64,000 nucleotides of DNA from Winogradskyella aurantiaca (GTDB lineage Bacteria; Bacteroidota; Bacteroidia; Flavobacteriales; Flavobacteriaceae), in contig NZ_QKTV01000001.1 of the NCBI RefSeq assembly GCF_003362725.1, forward strand, positions 248,001 through 312,000, in the 5' to 3' direction. Under the pieces are notes generated by a model that was not told the origin of the DNA, made no database searches, and was given only the letters and a program-made list of their open reading frames with translations. The position numbers were made by a program, and so were the translations under genes. Shown here piece after piece: positions 51,850 through 59,463 of this stretch (positions are counted from its first letter, which is position 1; each line of letters starts with the position of its first letter).

Positions 51850-52581
51850 ATGATATTTAAGTATCTGTTTTGGATTTTGTACCGCGTATGGTTTTACATA
51901 TTAGTGGCCATTCCAATTATTGTGTTATTTCCGTTACTGTTGATATCTATTTCTAAAAAGGAATGGTATGGTTTCTTTTTTAAGTTGGCTCGTTTTTGGG
52001 CAAAGTTCATACTAATTGGGATGGGCTTTAGGTATCGGATAAAAACAGAAACTACTTTAGATAGTCATAAAAGTTACATGTTTATTGCCAACCATACGTC
52101 CATGGCAGATATTATGATGATGCTGGTTTCAGTTAAAAATCCATTTGTTTTTGTGGGGAAGAAGGAATTAGCGTCCATTCCACTTTTTGGGTTTTTCTAT
52201 AAACGGACCTGCATTTTAGTGGACCGTTCCGACGTAAAAAGCCGACAGGCGGTATTTCACAGTGCTCAAGAGCGTCTCAATCGAGGCTTGAGTATTTGTA
52301 TTTTCCCAGAAGGAGGGGTGCCAGATGAGACCATACTATTAGATGACTTTAAGGATGGTGCCTTTCGCTTAGCAATTAATCATCAAATACCAGTAGTTCC
52401 ATTGGTGTTTTATGATAATAAAAAGCGTTTCTCATATACTTTTTTTAGTGGAGGGCCAGGAAGGATGAGAGCACAGATCCAGCAGCCAATTGTAACCTCT
52501 GGAATGGAGTTAGCCATGACTAAAGCGCTTAAGGACAAATCGAGAAATAGGATCCTCGAATCATTGACGTCAGCACAATAA
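51850..52581 (+). CDS. 1-acyl-sn-glycerol-3-phosphate acyltransferase (PlsC-like)
   Basis: Two hydrophobic segments at the N-terminus (residues ~5-35) anchor the protein in the inner membrane. The PlsC motifs follow in order: NHTSMADIMMML (the catalytic H-x4-D as HTSMAD), GKKELASIPLFGFFYKRTCILVDR, FPEGG (motif III) and VVPLVFYDN (motif IV). It acylates lysophosphatidic acid to phosphatidic acid, a step in phospholipid synthesis. Length (243 aa) is typical. Homologues acting on other lysolipids cannot be excluded. Confidence 0.92.
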   Translation: MIFKYLFWILYRVWFYILVAIPIIVLFPLLLISISKKEWYGFFFKLARFWAKFILIGMGFRYRIKTETTLDSHKSYMFIANHTSMADIMMMLVSVKNPFVFVGKKELASIPLFGFFYKRTCILVDRSDVKSRQAVFHSAQERLNRGLSICIFPEGGVPDETILLDDFKDGAFRLAINHQIPVVPLVFYDNKKRFSYTFFSGGPGRMRAQIQQPIVTSGMELAMTKALKDKSRNRILESLTSAQ

Positions 52582-52607
52582 AAAAGGTCCTCTGTGAGAG
52601 GACCTTG
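52582..52607. terminator. Bidirectional terminator between the acyltransferase and Dma-like genes
   Basis: AAGGTCCTCT (52584-52593) pairs perfectly with AGAGGACCTT (52597-52606) around a 3-nt loop. The T-run (TTTTTTATTG) is on the minus-strand side, so it chiefly ends the minus-strand sigma operon; on the plus strand it follows the acyltransferase stop by 2 nt. Confidence 0.82.
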
Positions 52608-52671
52608 CTACAGTCATTGCATTCATCATTGCTTAGGTGGTGTGCAATAACTAATCTAACTAACGAAAAAC

Positions 52672-54153
52672 CTAAAACTTAAAATTTAATCCTGTATATA
52701 CTCCAATAAACATAGGTTGTACATTTCCAAATGTTCTATTGAAAGTATTGAATTGATACTTCAACGTCGGTTCAAGCATCACATTTAATTGTTTTGTAAT
52801 TCCATAATCAAATCCAATTCCAAAATTGGCACTGTAACTGGTACTATTTAAATTACTGGATTGACCAATGACTTCTCTTTCGCCACTAAAAATGGTAGAT
52901 ACCTGATTGTTGTTTAAAAAGAAGGTACTAAATCCACCAACTAAATTGACACCAAATTTTTTGTCTAAAACGCGGTATTCAAGAGCTACCGGAAGTTCTA
53001 CATAACCATAATCCAGTACTAATTGCCCTAGATCCTCTTCCATGTTGGCCATGCTATTGGCAGAAGCCCCTTTTAATAAAGGGCTAGCACTCATTAAGTA
53101 GACATTGGAATCTGAATTTAGTACTACTGTTGCTAATGCCAGTTCAGAAGGAGGCTCTAATGAATTAACAACAGAATTGAAGGCCATAACCTCATTAGTG
53201 GTATTGGTAAAATCTACTCTGTTTAATCCGGCTCTAACTTTTAATCGATTGGAAACTGCATAACTTGCTCCAACTCCATAACTAACGGTGACATCGCTGG
53301 ATTTAGAATTTTCATTGAATTGACTGTGAATTGTAGATCCTTCGCCAAGTGCCATTGAATAAACGGGCGCCACTACAGGAGAAACACTCCAACGCTGGGG
53401 TAAGGCTTCTTTAGCCACGGGAGCATCTTTTAAGGCTTCTGCTTCGGCAATCGCTTCTTCAATGGTTTGACTCTGGGTTAATTCTTCTTTTTCAATTATA
53501 TCTTCTTTCTGTGCTTCTTCGGGTTTTATTGCTGCTGTAATAATAACCTCGTCAGATGTTACTAGGCCATTTTGCAATACATCAGTCTTGATAGCAGCGT
53601 TACTAGGCTCTTTGGAATCAGAACTATAGCTACTTCCGTTATCTGGGGTATTGTATTCTTGAGAAGCCACCAAAGTTGTTTTAGATTCCCCATTGGTAAT
53701 AGATTTTGACGATCCTTTTTCAATGTTGGTCACTTTCTCATTTTCAGATGAGGCCTCTAAGCCAGAATTGGAAGCTTCAGGTCCGTTGGGTTGACCTGTA
53801 TTGGTTTCCTCAACAGCAACCTTTGGGGTTGTGGCATCCGTATTTATATCGAAAGTAGAATCTGGGGATTCACTGTCTTCTTTTGGGATCGCAGAATTTT
53901 CAGTATCTACTATTACTGGGGTGCTAGTATTGGAAGTTTCAGAGGATGTCAACCAATTTATACCTGCGGTTAAAAATAATAAGAGCATGGCAGCAACACC
54001 ACCAACGCGCCACCAAATAGGAATAACGCGTCTCTTCTTTTTATCCTTATTCAGTTCTTGTTCAATCCTATTCCACATTTCCGGACTAGGACTTTGTTCA
54101 AAATCTTTGAACTTTTCCTGAAACAGTCTATCTATGTCCTTCTTTTCACTCAT
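52672..54153 (-). CDS. Putative dual-membrane-spanning anti-sigma protein (cytoplasmic domain, inner-membrane helix, periplasmic linker, outer-membrane barrel)
   Basis: A 493-residue protein with an unusual order of parts. Residues 1-~42 are charged (IDRLFQEKFKDFEQSPSPEMWNRIEQEL) and resemble the short cytoplasmic anti-sigma motif of Bacteroidota. Residues ~44-68 are one membrane helix (WWRVGGVAAMLLLFLTAGI). Residues ~70-253 are a low-complexity Ser/Thr/Glu/Asn-rich linker, long enough to cross the periplasm. Residues ~254-493 are an amphipathic beta-strand region typical of small PorT-like outer-membrane barrels, ending in the aromatic NFKF. There is no cleavable signal. The gene starts 2 nt after the ECF sigma gene. 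This matches what has been described in Bacteroides as dual membrane-spanning anti-sigma factors. A plain outer-membrane protein with an N-terminal anchor is the alternative. Confidence 0.8.
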   Translation of the reverse strand: MSEKKDIDRLFQEKFKDFEQSPSPEMWNRIEQELNKDKKKRRVIPIWWRVGGVAAMLLLFLTAGINWLTSSETSNTSTPVIVDTENSAIPKEDSESPDSTFDINTDATTPKVAVEETNTGQPNGPEASNSGLEASSENEKVTNIEKGSSKSITNGESKTTLVASQEYNTPDNGSSYSSDSKEPSNAAIKTDVLQNGLVTSDEVIITAAIKPEEAQKEDIIEKEELTQSQTIEEAIAEAEALKDAPVAKEALPQRWSVSPVVAPVYSMALGEGSTIHSQFNENSKSSDVTVSYGVGASYAVSNRLKVRAGLNRVDFTNTTNEVMAFNSVVNSLEPPSELALATVVLNSDSNVYLMSASPLLKGASANSMANMEEDLGQLVLDYGYVELPVALEYRVLDKKFGVNLVGGFSTFFLNNNQVSTIFSGEREVIGQSSNLNSTSYSANFGIGFDYGITKQLNVMLEPTLKYQFNTFNRTFGNVQPMFIGVYTGLNFKF

Positions 54154-54155
54154 TG

Positions 54156-54701
54156 CTATAAGGAATGTGAATTCCTTGATGCTTTATAGTTTTCAATCTT
54201 TTGTTTTAAAATCAACCTGGCTCTTGCCAAATTAGATTTTGAGGTTCCTTCACTGATCTCTAAAAGACCGGCGATCTCTTTGTGGGTGTACCCATCTAAA
54301 GCGTATAAATTAAATACGAGTCTGTATCTATCGGGGAGTTCCTGGATTAACTGCAAAAGAAAATCCACATTAAAGAGCGATTCATCTTCAATTTCAACAC
54401 TGACAGAAGAAATATTTTCCTCTTTTACAATGTCAAACACCGCTGTCCCGCGATAACGTTGTAAAGCAGTATTAACTGCTATACGCTTCATCCAACCTTC
54501 AAAAGAACCTTTAAAATTATACTGATCTATTTTCTTGAAAATAGTTATAAACGCATCTTGCAAATTATCTTCTGCGTCCGCATAATTTTTTGAATACTTA
54601 AGACAGAGTGTAAACAGCTTACTTGCGTATAGCTGATAGAGCTGACCCTGTGCTTTGGTATCATTTCTTTTACAATTTTCTATGAGCTGTTTTAAACTCA
54701 C
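54156..54701 (-). CDS. ECF-type RNA polymerase sigma factor
   Basis: A 181-residue sigma-70 family factor with only regions 2 and 4. Region 2 contains LKYSKNYADAEDNLQDAFITIFKKIDQYNFKGSFEGWMKRIAVNTALQRYR; region 4 contains LPDRYRLVFNLYALDGYTHKEIAGLLEISEGTSKSNLARARLILKQKI with the helix-turn-helix. The start is GTG at 54701 (the nearby ATG at 54703 is in another frame and hits a stop at once). It lies between a lipoprotein gene (22-nt gap) and the Dma-like gene (2-nt gap). Its targets are unknown; autoregulation is common for such operons. Confidence 0.94.
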   Translation of the reverse strand: MSLKQLIENCKRNDTKAQGQLYQLYASKLFTLCLKYSKNYADAEDNLQDAFITIFKKIDQYNFKGSFEGWMKRIAVNTALQRYRGTAVFDIVKEENISSVSVEIEDESLFNVDFLLQLIQELPDRYRLVFNLYALDGYTHKEIAGLLEISEGTSKSNLARARLILKQKIENYKASRNSHSL

Positions 54702-54723
54702 ATTACTATTGGGATTAGTTGAT

Positions 54724-55134
54724 TTATTCTATTATTGGAACCTCTACGGTGTAAAATTCATTGTTTCCGGTGTAACCCAGACCTTGATAGAATTTAAACA
54801 CAAATGATCCTGTTCCATCAACAGTAAAATCAAAACTAACTCTAACTTCTTCAGGAACATCATTGCAATTATCAGTTAAATCAACTGAATTTACAACGCC
54901 TACGGTTCGTTCTTGATTGTTACCTTGAAATGAGAAATCACTGAACGTATAGCAGCTATTTGGTGCGATATACGTTACTTCAATTTCATAAGATTGCCCT
55001 TTTGAAAATTCAGTAGGCAAAACCACTTCCTTAACAGGCAACACTTCAAGATAGAAGTCTGGGGTACTATCAATGTCATTACTGCAAGCAGAAATGAAAA
55101 CTGATATCACTATCAGAAATACCAATCTTCTCAT
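54724..55134 (-). CDS. Lipoprotein encoded ahead of the ECF sigma factor
   Basis: A 136-residue lipoprotein: signal LVFLIVISVFISACSNDIDSTPD with the lipobox cysteine near residue 17. The mature part is beta-rich, with SKGQSYEIEVTYIAPNSCYTFSDFSFQGNNQERTV and a second cysteine pair (SCYTF; DNCND) that may form a disulfide in the periplasm. I do not recognise a named family. Position as the first gene of the sigma/anti-sigma operon suggests a sensor, ligand or modulator of the pathway, which is inference. Confidence 0.75.
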   Translation of the reverse strand: MRRLVFLIVISVFISACSNDIDSTPDFYLEVLPVKEVVLPTEFSKGQSYEIEVTYIAPNSCYTFSDFSFQGNNQERTVGVVNSVDLTDNCNDVPEEVRVSFDFTVDGTGSFVFKFYQGLGYTGNNEFYTVEVPIIE

Positions 55135-55193
55135 AGATTCCCAATTAGCATTTAGTAGATGTATAAATTCTAAAATGGTTGCGTCTTAAAAGC

Positions 55194-55222
55194 AAAAAAT
55201 CCTGAATTATCAGGATTTTTTT
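55194..55222. terminator. Bidirectional terminator between recA and the lipoprotein-sigma operon
   Basis: ATCCTGA (55199-55205) pairs with TCAGGAT (55210-55216) around a 4-nt loop, flanked by an A-run on the left and a T-run on the right, giving a T-run on either strand. It lies just after the recA stop (minus strand). Confidence 0.82.
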
Positions 55223-55226
55223 AATA

Positions 55227-56225
55227 TTATGATGAAACTGCGGTCCTCACTTTTTCTTCAAGTTCCTCCATCAGTTCCGGGTTATCTTTTATTAATCCCT
55301 TTACGGCGTCACGCCCCTGGCCTAACTTGGTATCATCATAGCTAAACCATGAACCACTCTTTTTAATGATGTCATGCGCTACAGCGATGTCCAATATCTC
55401 ACCAACTTTAGATATCCCTTCTCCATACATAATGTCAAATTCTGCAGTTCTAAATGGAGGTGCCACCTTATTCTTAACAATCTTAACACGGGTTTTATTT
55501 CCGGTTACATTGCTATCTGTATCTTTAATCTGAGTCGAACGTCTGATATCAATCCTTACAGAAGCATAGAATTTTAAGGCATTACCACCGGTTGTGGTCT
55601 CTGGATTCCCGAACATAACACCAATCTTTTCGCGTAGCTGATTAATAAAGATCATGGTGCAATTAGTCTTGCTAATAGAGCCCGTAAGTTTTCTCAAGGC
55701 TTGTGACATCAAACGGGCATGAAGGCCCATTTTAGAATCTCCCATTTCTCCTTCTATCTCACTTTTTGGAGTTAGAGCAGCAACAGAATCAACAACGATG
55801 ATGTCAATGGCTCCAGAGCGTACAAGATTATCGGCAATTTCTAATGCTTGTTCTCCGTTATCTGGCTGAGAGATAATTAAGTTGTCCAGATCAACTCCTA
55901 ATTTTTCGGCATAAAACCTGTCGAAAGCATGTTCTGCATCTATAAAGGCGGCTATACCACCACTTTTTTGCGCTTCGGCTATAGCATGCAAGGTCAATGT
56001 CGTCTTTCCTGAAGATTCAGGACCGTAAATTTCAATAACACGACCTCTTGGATAGCCGCCCACTCCAAGGGCAATATCCAATCCTAAGGATCCGGACGAA
56101 ATAGTGTCTACATCAATAACGGATTGATCACTCATTTTCATAACGGTTCCTTTACCGTAAGCCTTATCTAGTTTGTCAAGTGTAAGTTTTAGCGCCTTTA
56201 ATTTGGCATCTTTTTCGCTGCTCAT
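55227..56225 (-). CDS. recA: Recombinase RecA
   Basis: ATP-dependent strand exchange and SOS co-protease. Walker A is GPESSGKTT (residues 68-76), Walker B lies in [12 protein letters not shown], loop L1 around [24 protein letters not shown], and the L2 region [36 protein letters not shown] is intact. The C-terminal helix-rich domain ends in a Glu/Lys-rich tail. Length (332 aa) is slightly short but normal for the phylum. A -7 element lies 31-38 nt upstream. Confidence 0.98.
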   Translation of the reverse strand: MSSEKDAKLKALKLTLDKLDKAYGKGTVMKMSDQSVIDVDTISSGSLGLDIALGVGGYPRGRVIEIYGPESSGKTTLTLHAIAEAQKSGGIAAFIDAEHAFDRFYAEKLGVDLDNLIISQPDNGEQALEIADNLVRSGAIDIIVVDSVAALTPKSEIEGEMGDSKMGLHARLMSQALRKLTGSISKTNCTMIFINQLREKIGVMFGNPETTTGGNALKFYASVRIDIRRSTQIKDTDSNVTGNKTRVKIVKNKVAPPFRTAEFDIMYGEGISKVGEILDIAVAHDIIKKSGSWFSYDDTKLGQGRDAVKGLIKDNPELMEELEEKVRTAVSS

Positions 56226-56255
56226 TAATCTGTCTTTTCTGAATTAGTAGAACAT

Positions 56256-56263
56256 CAAAAATA
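56256..56263 (-). promoter_or_regulatory. Candidate -7 element of recA
   Basis: On the minus strand TATTTTTG, matching TAnnTTTG, 30 nt before the recA ATG. No -33 box at standard spacing; no LexA-type box was recognised. Confidence 0.4.
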
Positions 56264-56349
56264 CCATTTATTTTACTTTTTTTAATTCCAGACGCAACCA
56301 TTTTGGAGTTTTCACATCTAATAAAAAAAGCAATGAATAAATTTTGATT

Positions 56350-56530
56350 TCGTAGGATGTTTAAATGGTTTAAAAACATCAGAAATCGTGCACATTCGGT
56401 GGTCCAATAGTGAAAAAGAGATCTATTGATAAGCCCATAGTAGCTAGTGAGCGTATTTAGATTTTAGCACAAATATTTAACGAGTTAGGCTACAAAAAAG
56501 CACCTTAATTTTATTTTGAGGTGCTTTTTT
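56350..56530 (+). ncRNA. Candidate small RNA with its own terminator
   Basis: A stretch of ~180 nt with two stem-loops (7 bp at 56356-56380 and 6 bp at 56405-56428) is followed by a clear terminator, yet contains no reading frame. The downstream gene appears to start transcription after the terminator. No recognised promoter was found at its 5' end, so the boundaries are guesses. It does not match tmRNA, RNase P or SRP RNA as far as I can see; a 6S-like RNA is possible but not demonstrated. Confidence 0.35.
56492..56530. terminator. Orphan terminator upstream of trhO
   Basis: AAGCACCTTAA (56498-56508) pairs with the TTGAGGTGCTT arm ending at 56526 (one G-T pair), with an A-run before and TTTTTT after. 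It works on either strand by sequence. No protein gene ends immediately before it on the plus strand. Confidence 0.82.
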
Positions 56531-56564
56531 TATTGCACAATCCTTTCTAACCGCTTAAATATGA

Positions 56565-56572
56565 TACCTTTG
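56565..56572 (+). promoter_or_regulatory. Candidate -7 element of trhO
   Basis: TACCTTTG matches TAnnTTTG and lies 47 nt before the ATG at 56620, downstream of the orphan terminator. Confidence 0.42.
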
Positions 56573-56619
56573 TGCCCATAATTTAAAGGACATTCTTTAA
56601 CCTTAATAATTAGTATAGC

Positions 56620-57708
56620 ATGCAACTGTACAATTCACTAAGCGCTAAAGAAAGAGAAGAACTTATTACTAAGGCAGGTAAAGACCGTCTTACTATCTCT
56701 TTCTATACTTATGCCAAAATTGGCAATCCACAGATTTTTAGAAACCACTTATTTCTGGCCTGGGACGAACTACATGTTTTGGGGAGAATTTATGTGGCAA
56801 ACGAAGGAATTAACGCTCAGTTATCGCTACCGGCTGACAACTTTAATGCCTTCAAAGCACATCTCGATAGCATTACCTTTCTTGAAAATGTGAGATTAAA
56901 TATTGCCCTTGAGCAAGACAACTATTCCTTCTTAAAACTTAAGATTAAGGTACGTCATAAGATTCTGGCCGATGGCTTAAATGATGAGACCTTTGATGTT
57001 ACCAATAAAGGGGTCCATGTTAATGCTGAGCGTTTCAATGACCTCATCGAGGATGAGAATACCATTTTGGTGGATATGCGCAACCATTACGAAAGTGAAA
57101 TAGGTCAATTTAAGAATGCTATGACTCCGGATGTGGATACTTTTAGAGAGTCACTGGATTTAATTGCAGAAGATCTAGAACCTCATAAAGAGGACAAGAA
57201 CATCGTTATGTATTGTACCGGAGGAATCCGTTGTGAGAAGGCGAGTGCTTATTACAAACATCAGGGCTTTAAAAAGGTATTTCAGTTGGAAGGTGGTATC
57301 ATCAACTACGTAAGACAGATTGAGGAACAAGGTCTTGAAAATAAATTCATTGGGAAAAACTTTGTGTTTGATGAAAGGCGATCCGAGCGTATTTCAGATG
57401 ATATAATTGCACAGTGCCACCAGTGTGGTAAGCCTTGTGACACACATACCAACTGCGCTAATGAGGCTTGCCATTTGTTATTCATTCAATGTGACGAGTG
57501 TAAGGCCGAAATGGAAAATTGTTGTTCCACAACTTGCATGGATATTAACAGACTCCCTTATGAAGAGCAAAAGGCGTTACGAAAGGGTCAGGGGAATAGT
57601 AATGATATCTTTAAAAAAGGAAGGGCTGATCATCTCAAAGTTTCAAAAAACCTAAGAAATATCGAAGAAAAAATGCCTGCGGTAGATGAAAACTCGAGCA
57701 CGGATTAG
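56620..57708 (+). CDS. trhO: tRNA uridine(34) hydroxylase TrhO (rhodanese family)
   Basis: TrhO makes 5-hydroxyuridine at position 34 of certain tRNAs using oxygen. The N-terminal ferredoxin-like domain (LGRIYVANEGINAQLSLPADNFNAF) and RHKILADGL precede a rhodanese domain (DMRNHYESEIGQFKNAMTPDVDTFRE) with the catalytic cysteine in MYCTGGIRCEKASAYYKHQGFKKVFQLEGGI. A C-terminal cysteine-rich zinc-like region (CHQCGKPCDTHTNCANEACHLLFIQCDECK) is also present, as in the YceA-type family. Length (362 aa) is normal. Confidence 0.94.
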   Translation: MQLYNSLSAKEREELITKAGKDRLTISFYTYAKIGNPQIFRNHLFLAWDELHVLGRIYVANEGINAQLSLPADNFNAFKAHLDSITFLENVRLNIALEQDNYSFLKLKIKVRHKILADGLNDETFDVTNKGVHVNAERFNDLIEDENTILVDMRNHYESEIGQFKNAMTPDVDTFRESLDLIAEDLEPHKEDKNIVMYCTGGIRCEKASAYYKHQGFKKVFQLEGGIINYVRQIEEQGLENKFIGKNFVFDERRSERISDDIIAQCHQCGKPCDTHTNCANEACHLLFIQCDECKAEMENCCSTTCMDINRLPYEEQKALRKGQGNSNDIFKKGRADHLKVSKNLRNIEEKMPAVDENSSTD

Positions 57709-57814
57709 TAGCTTCTCAATTCTACACTGTTTATTCCTAAATAGTTTTATCTTTACTTTTTAATTGAATGTAATATTGAATTTCAGAGATGAACTCTGAA
57801 AATTTTGAAGATAT

Positions 57815-58981
57815 ATGGCTTGTACCAGTTGTTCAACTGCTAAAGATGGCCAGCCTAAAGGATGCAAAAATAATGGTACCTGTGGTACCGATAGCTGTAA
57901 TAAACTCACCGTTTTTGATTGGTTATCAAACATGTCGCTTCCGGGCGGACAAGAAGCTTTTAAGGGAGTGGAGGTCCGATTTAAAAATGGCAGAAAGCAG
58001 TACTATATAAATTCCGAAAACCTATCCCTCTCTATTGGAGATGTTGTGGCGACCCAGGCTAAAAATGGTCACGACATAGGCATGGTAACCCTTACTGGAG
58101 AATTAGTAAGAGTTCAGATGAAACGTAAAAAAGTTTCTCTGGATGATGAGGATATCATGAAAATTTACCGCAAAGCGTCACAAAAAGATATTGATGTCTG
58201 GGTAAAGTGTCGCGACAAGGAAGAGGATATGAAGGTCAAGGCGCGACAGTTCGCCATTGATCTAAATCTTAAAATGAAGATCTCGGATATAGAATATCAG
58301 GGGGATGGTTCTAAGGCTACCTTTTTTTATACAGCTGAAGAGCGTGTTGATTTTAGGGAGCTGATTAAAGTGTTTGCAAGAGAGTTTAGGACACGTATAG
58401 AAATGCGTCAAATAGGCTTTAGACAAGAAGCAGCCCGTCTTGGTGGTATTGGATCCTGTGGCCGAGAATTATGTTGTTCTACTTGGCTAACAGATTTTAG
58501 AAGCGTCAGTACATCGGCGGCACGCTACCAGCAATTATCCTTAAATCCACTTAAATTGGCAGGGCAATGCGGGAAGTTAAAGTGTTGTTTGAATTACGAA
58601 TTAGACACCTACTTAGATGCCTTAAATGAGTTTCCTAAGACCGATTTAAAGTTAAAAACCGAAAAAGGTCTGGCCGTTTGTCAGAAGACCGATATTTTCA
58701 AAGGACTCATGTGGTATGCCTATGAAGGCGAATGGATGAATTGGTTTGAATTGTCTACAGATAAGGTTAAAGAAATCATCGCTGTGAACAAAAAAGGAAA
58801 ACCAGTTCAAAGCCTTGAAATGTTCGTGTCTGAAGCACTTCCAGATACTAAAGTGGTCTTTGAAAACGTTGTTGGTCAGGATAGCCTTACTAGGTTTGAT
58901 AATCCAAAACAACGCCGTAAACGTAAAAACAATAAACGAAAGAAGAATCGCAATCCTAGAAACAATGCCAAGAATAAGTAA
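57815..58981 (+). CDS. RicT-like PSP1-domain protein
   Basis: The protein opens with a short cysteine-rich segment (MACTSCSTAKDGQPKGCKNNGTCG), then shows the PSP1 domain with VEVRFKNGRKQYYINSEN, GDVVATQAKNGHDIGMVTLTGELV, IKVFAREFRTRIEMRQIGFRQEAARLGGIGSCGRELCCSTWL and LAGQCGKLKCCLNYELDTY. Those cysteines are the family hallmark; in Bacillus RicT they help bind Fe-S clusters in a complex affecting RNase Y. The tail is very basic (RRKRKNNKRKKNRN), which suggests RNA or ribosome contact. Its 3' end overlaps gldH by 17 nt. The B. subtilis complex partners RicA and RicF were not seen here. Confidence 0.9.
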   Translation: MACTSCSTAKDGQPKGCKNNGTCGTDSCNKLTVFDWLSNMSLPGGQEAFKGVEVRFKNGRKQYYINSENLSLSIGDVVATQAKNGHDIGMVTLTGELVRVQMKRKKVSLDDEDIMKIYRKASQKDIDVWVKCRDKEEDMKVKARQFAIDLNLKMKISDIEYQGDGSKATFFYTAEERVDFRELIKVFAREFRTRIEMRQIGFRQEAARLGGIGSCGRELCCSTWLTDFRSVSTSAARYQQLSLNPLKLAGQCGKLKCCLNYELDTYLDALNEFPKTDLKLKTEKGLAVCQKTDIFKGLMWYAYEGEWMNWFELSTDKVKEIIAVNKKGKPVQSLEMFVSEALPDTKVVFENVVGQDSLTRFDNPKQRRKRKNNKRKKNRNPRNNAKNK

Positions 58982-59462
58982 TGCAGTGCTCCTTGTAACA
59001 CTGCTAGTAGTTTGTTTTTCTTGCGACAATAAACAGGTTTTTGATGCTTATCAATCCACGGATAAACGTTGGCATAAAGATTCGATTATTCAATTTCAGT
59101 TTCAAGCCCCGGACACACTTAATTCCTATAACCTATTTGTCAATTTAAGGAATACGCATGAGTACCCTTACAATAATCTTTACCTAATCACCACCTTGAC
59201 ATTCCCACACGGGAAAACCATAAGAGATACATTAGAATATCGTATGGCGGCACCAAATGGCGAATTATTGGGGTCAGGGTTCTCCGATATTAAAGAAAAT
59301 AAATTGTGGTACAAAGGACATATGGAATCGTTTGTGTTTGAAGAGTCCGGAGACTATACGCTCGGAATTCAACACGCCATGAGAAAAAACGGATCTGTTG
59401 ATGGGGATTTGTTTCTGGAAGGCGTTACAGATGTAGGATTTAGAATTGAACAGAAGGACTAA
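58965..59462 (+). CDS. gldH: Gliding motility lipoprotein GldH
   Basis: A ~165-residue lipoprotein. The start at 58965 gives MPRISNAVLLVTLLVVCFSCDNKQVFDAYQ with the lipobox cysteine near residue 20; a longer frame upstream has no signal. The mature part shows WHKDSIIQFQFQAPDTLNSYNLFVNLRNTHEYPYNNLYLITTLTFP, the GldH core. GldH is required for gliding in Flavobacterium and is linked to the type IX system. It overlaps the RicT-like gene by 17 nt and ends 1 nt before the penicillin-binding protein start, so the three are co-transcribed. Confidence 0.9.
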   Translation: MPRISNAVLLVTLLVVCFSCDNKQVFDAYQSTDKRWHKDSIIQFQFQAPDTLNSYNLFVNLRNTHEYPYNNLYLITTLTFPHGKTIRDTLEYRMAAPNGELLGSGFSDIKENKLWYKGHMESFVFEESGDYTLGIQHAMRKNGSVDGDLFLEGVTDVGFRIEQKD

Positions 59463-59463
59463 T

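Larger units (their letters stand above)
56226..56619. other. 394-bp intergenic region between recA and trhO
   Basis: This gap holds no convincing protein gene. It contains the recA -7 element (56256-56263, minus strand), a hairpin GATGTTT/AAACATC (56356-56362 with 56374-56380), a second hairpin CAATAG/CTATTG (56405-56410 with 56423-56428), a strong terminator at 56492-56530 and the trhO -7 element at 56565-56572. The structured stretch with its own terminator is listed separately as a possible small RNA. Confidence 0.8.

Noticed and set aside
56226-56619. tRNA, tmRNA or riboswitch in the recA-trhO gap
   Set aside because: No cloverleaf, CCA end, tag frame or known aptamer core could be recognised; only generic stem-loops and a terminator.
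58815-58964. Longer N-terminus of GldH
   Set aside because: The added 50 residues are the shadow of the RicT-like gene; the lipoprotein signal starts exactly at the ATG at 58965.
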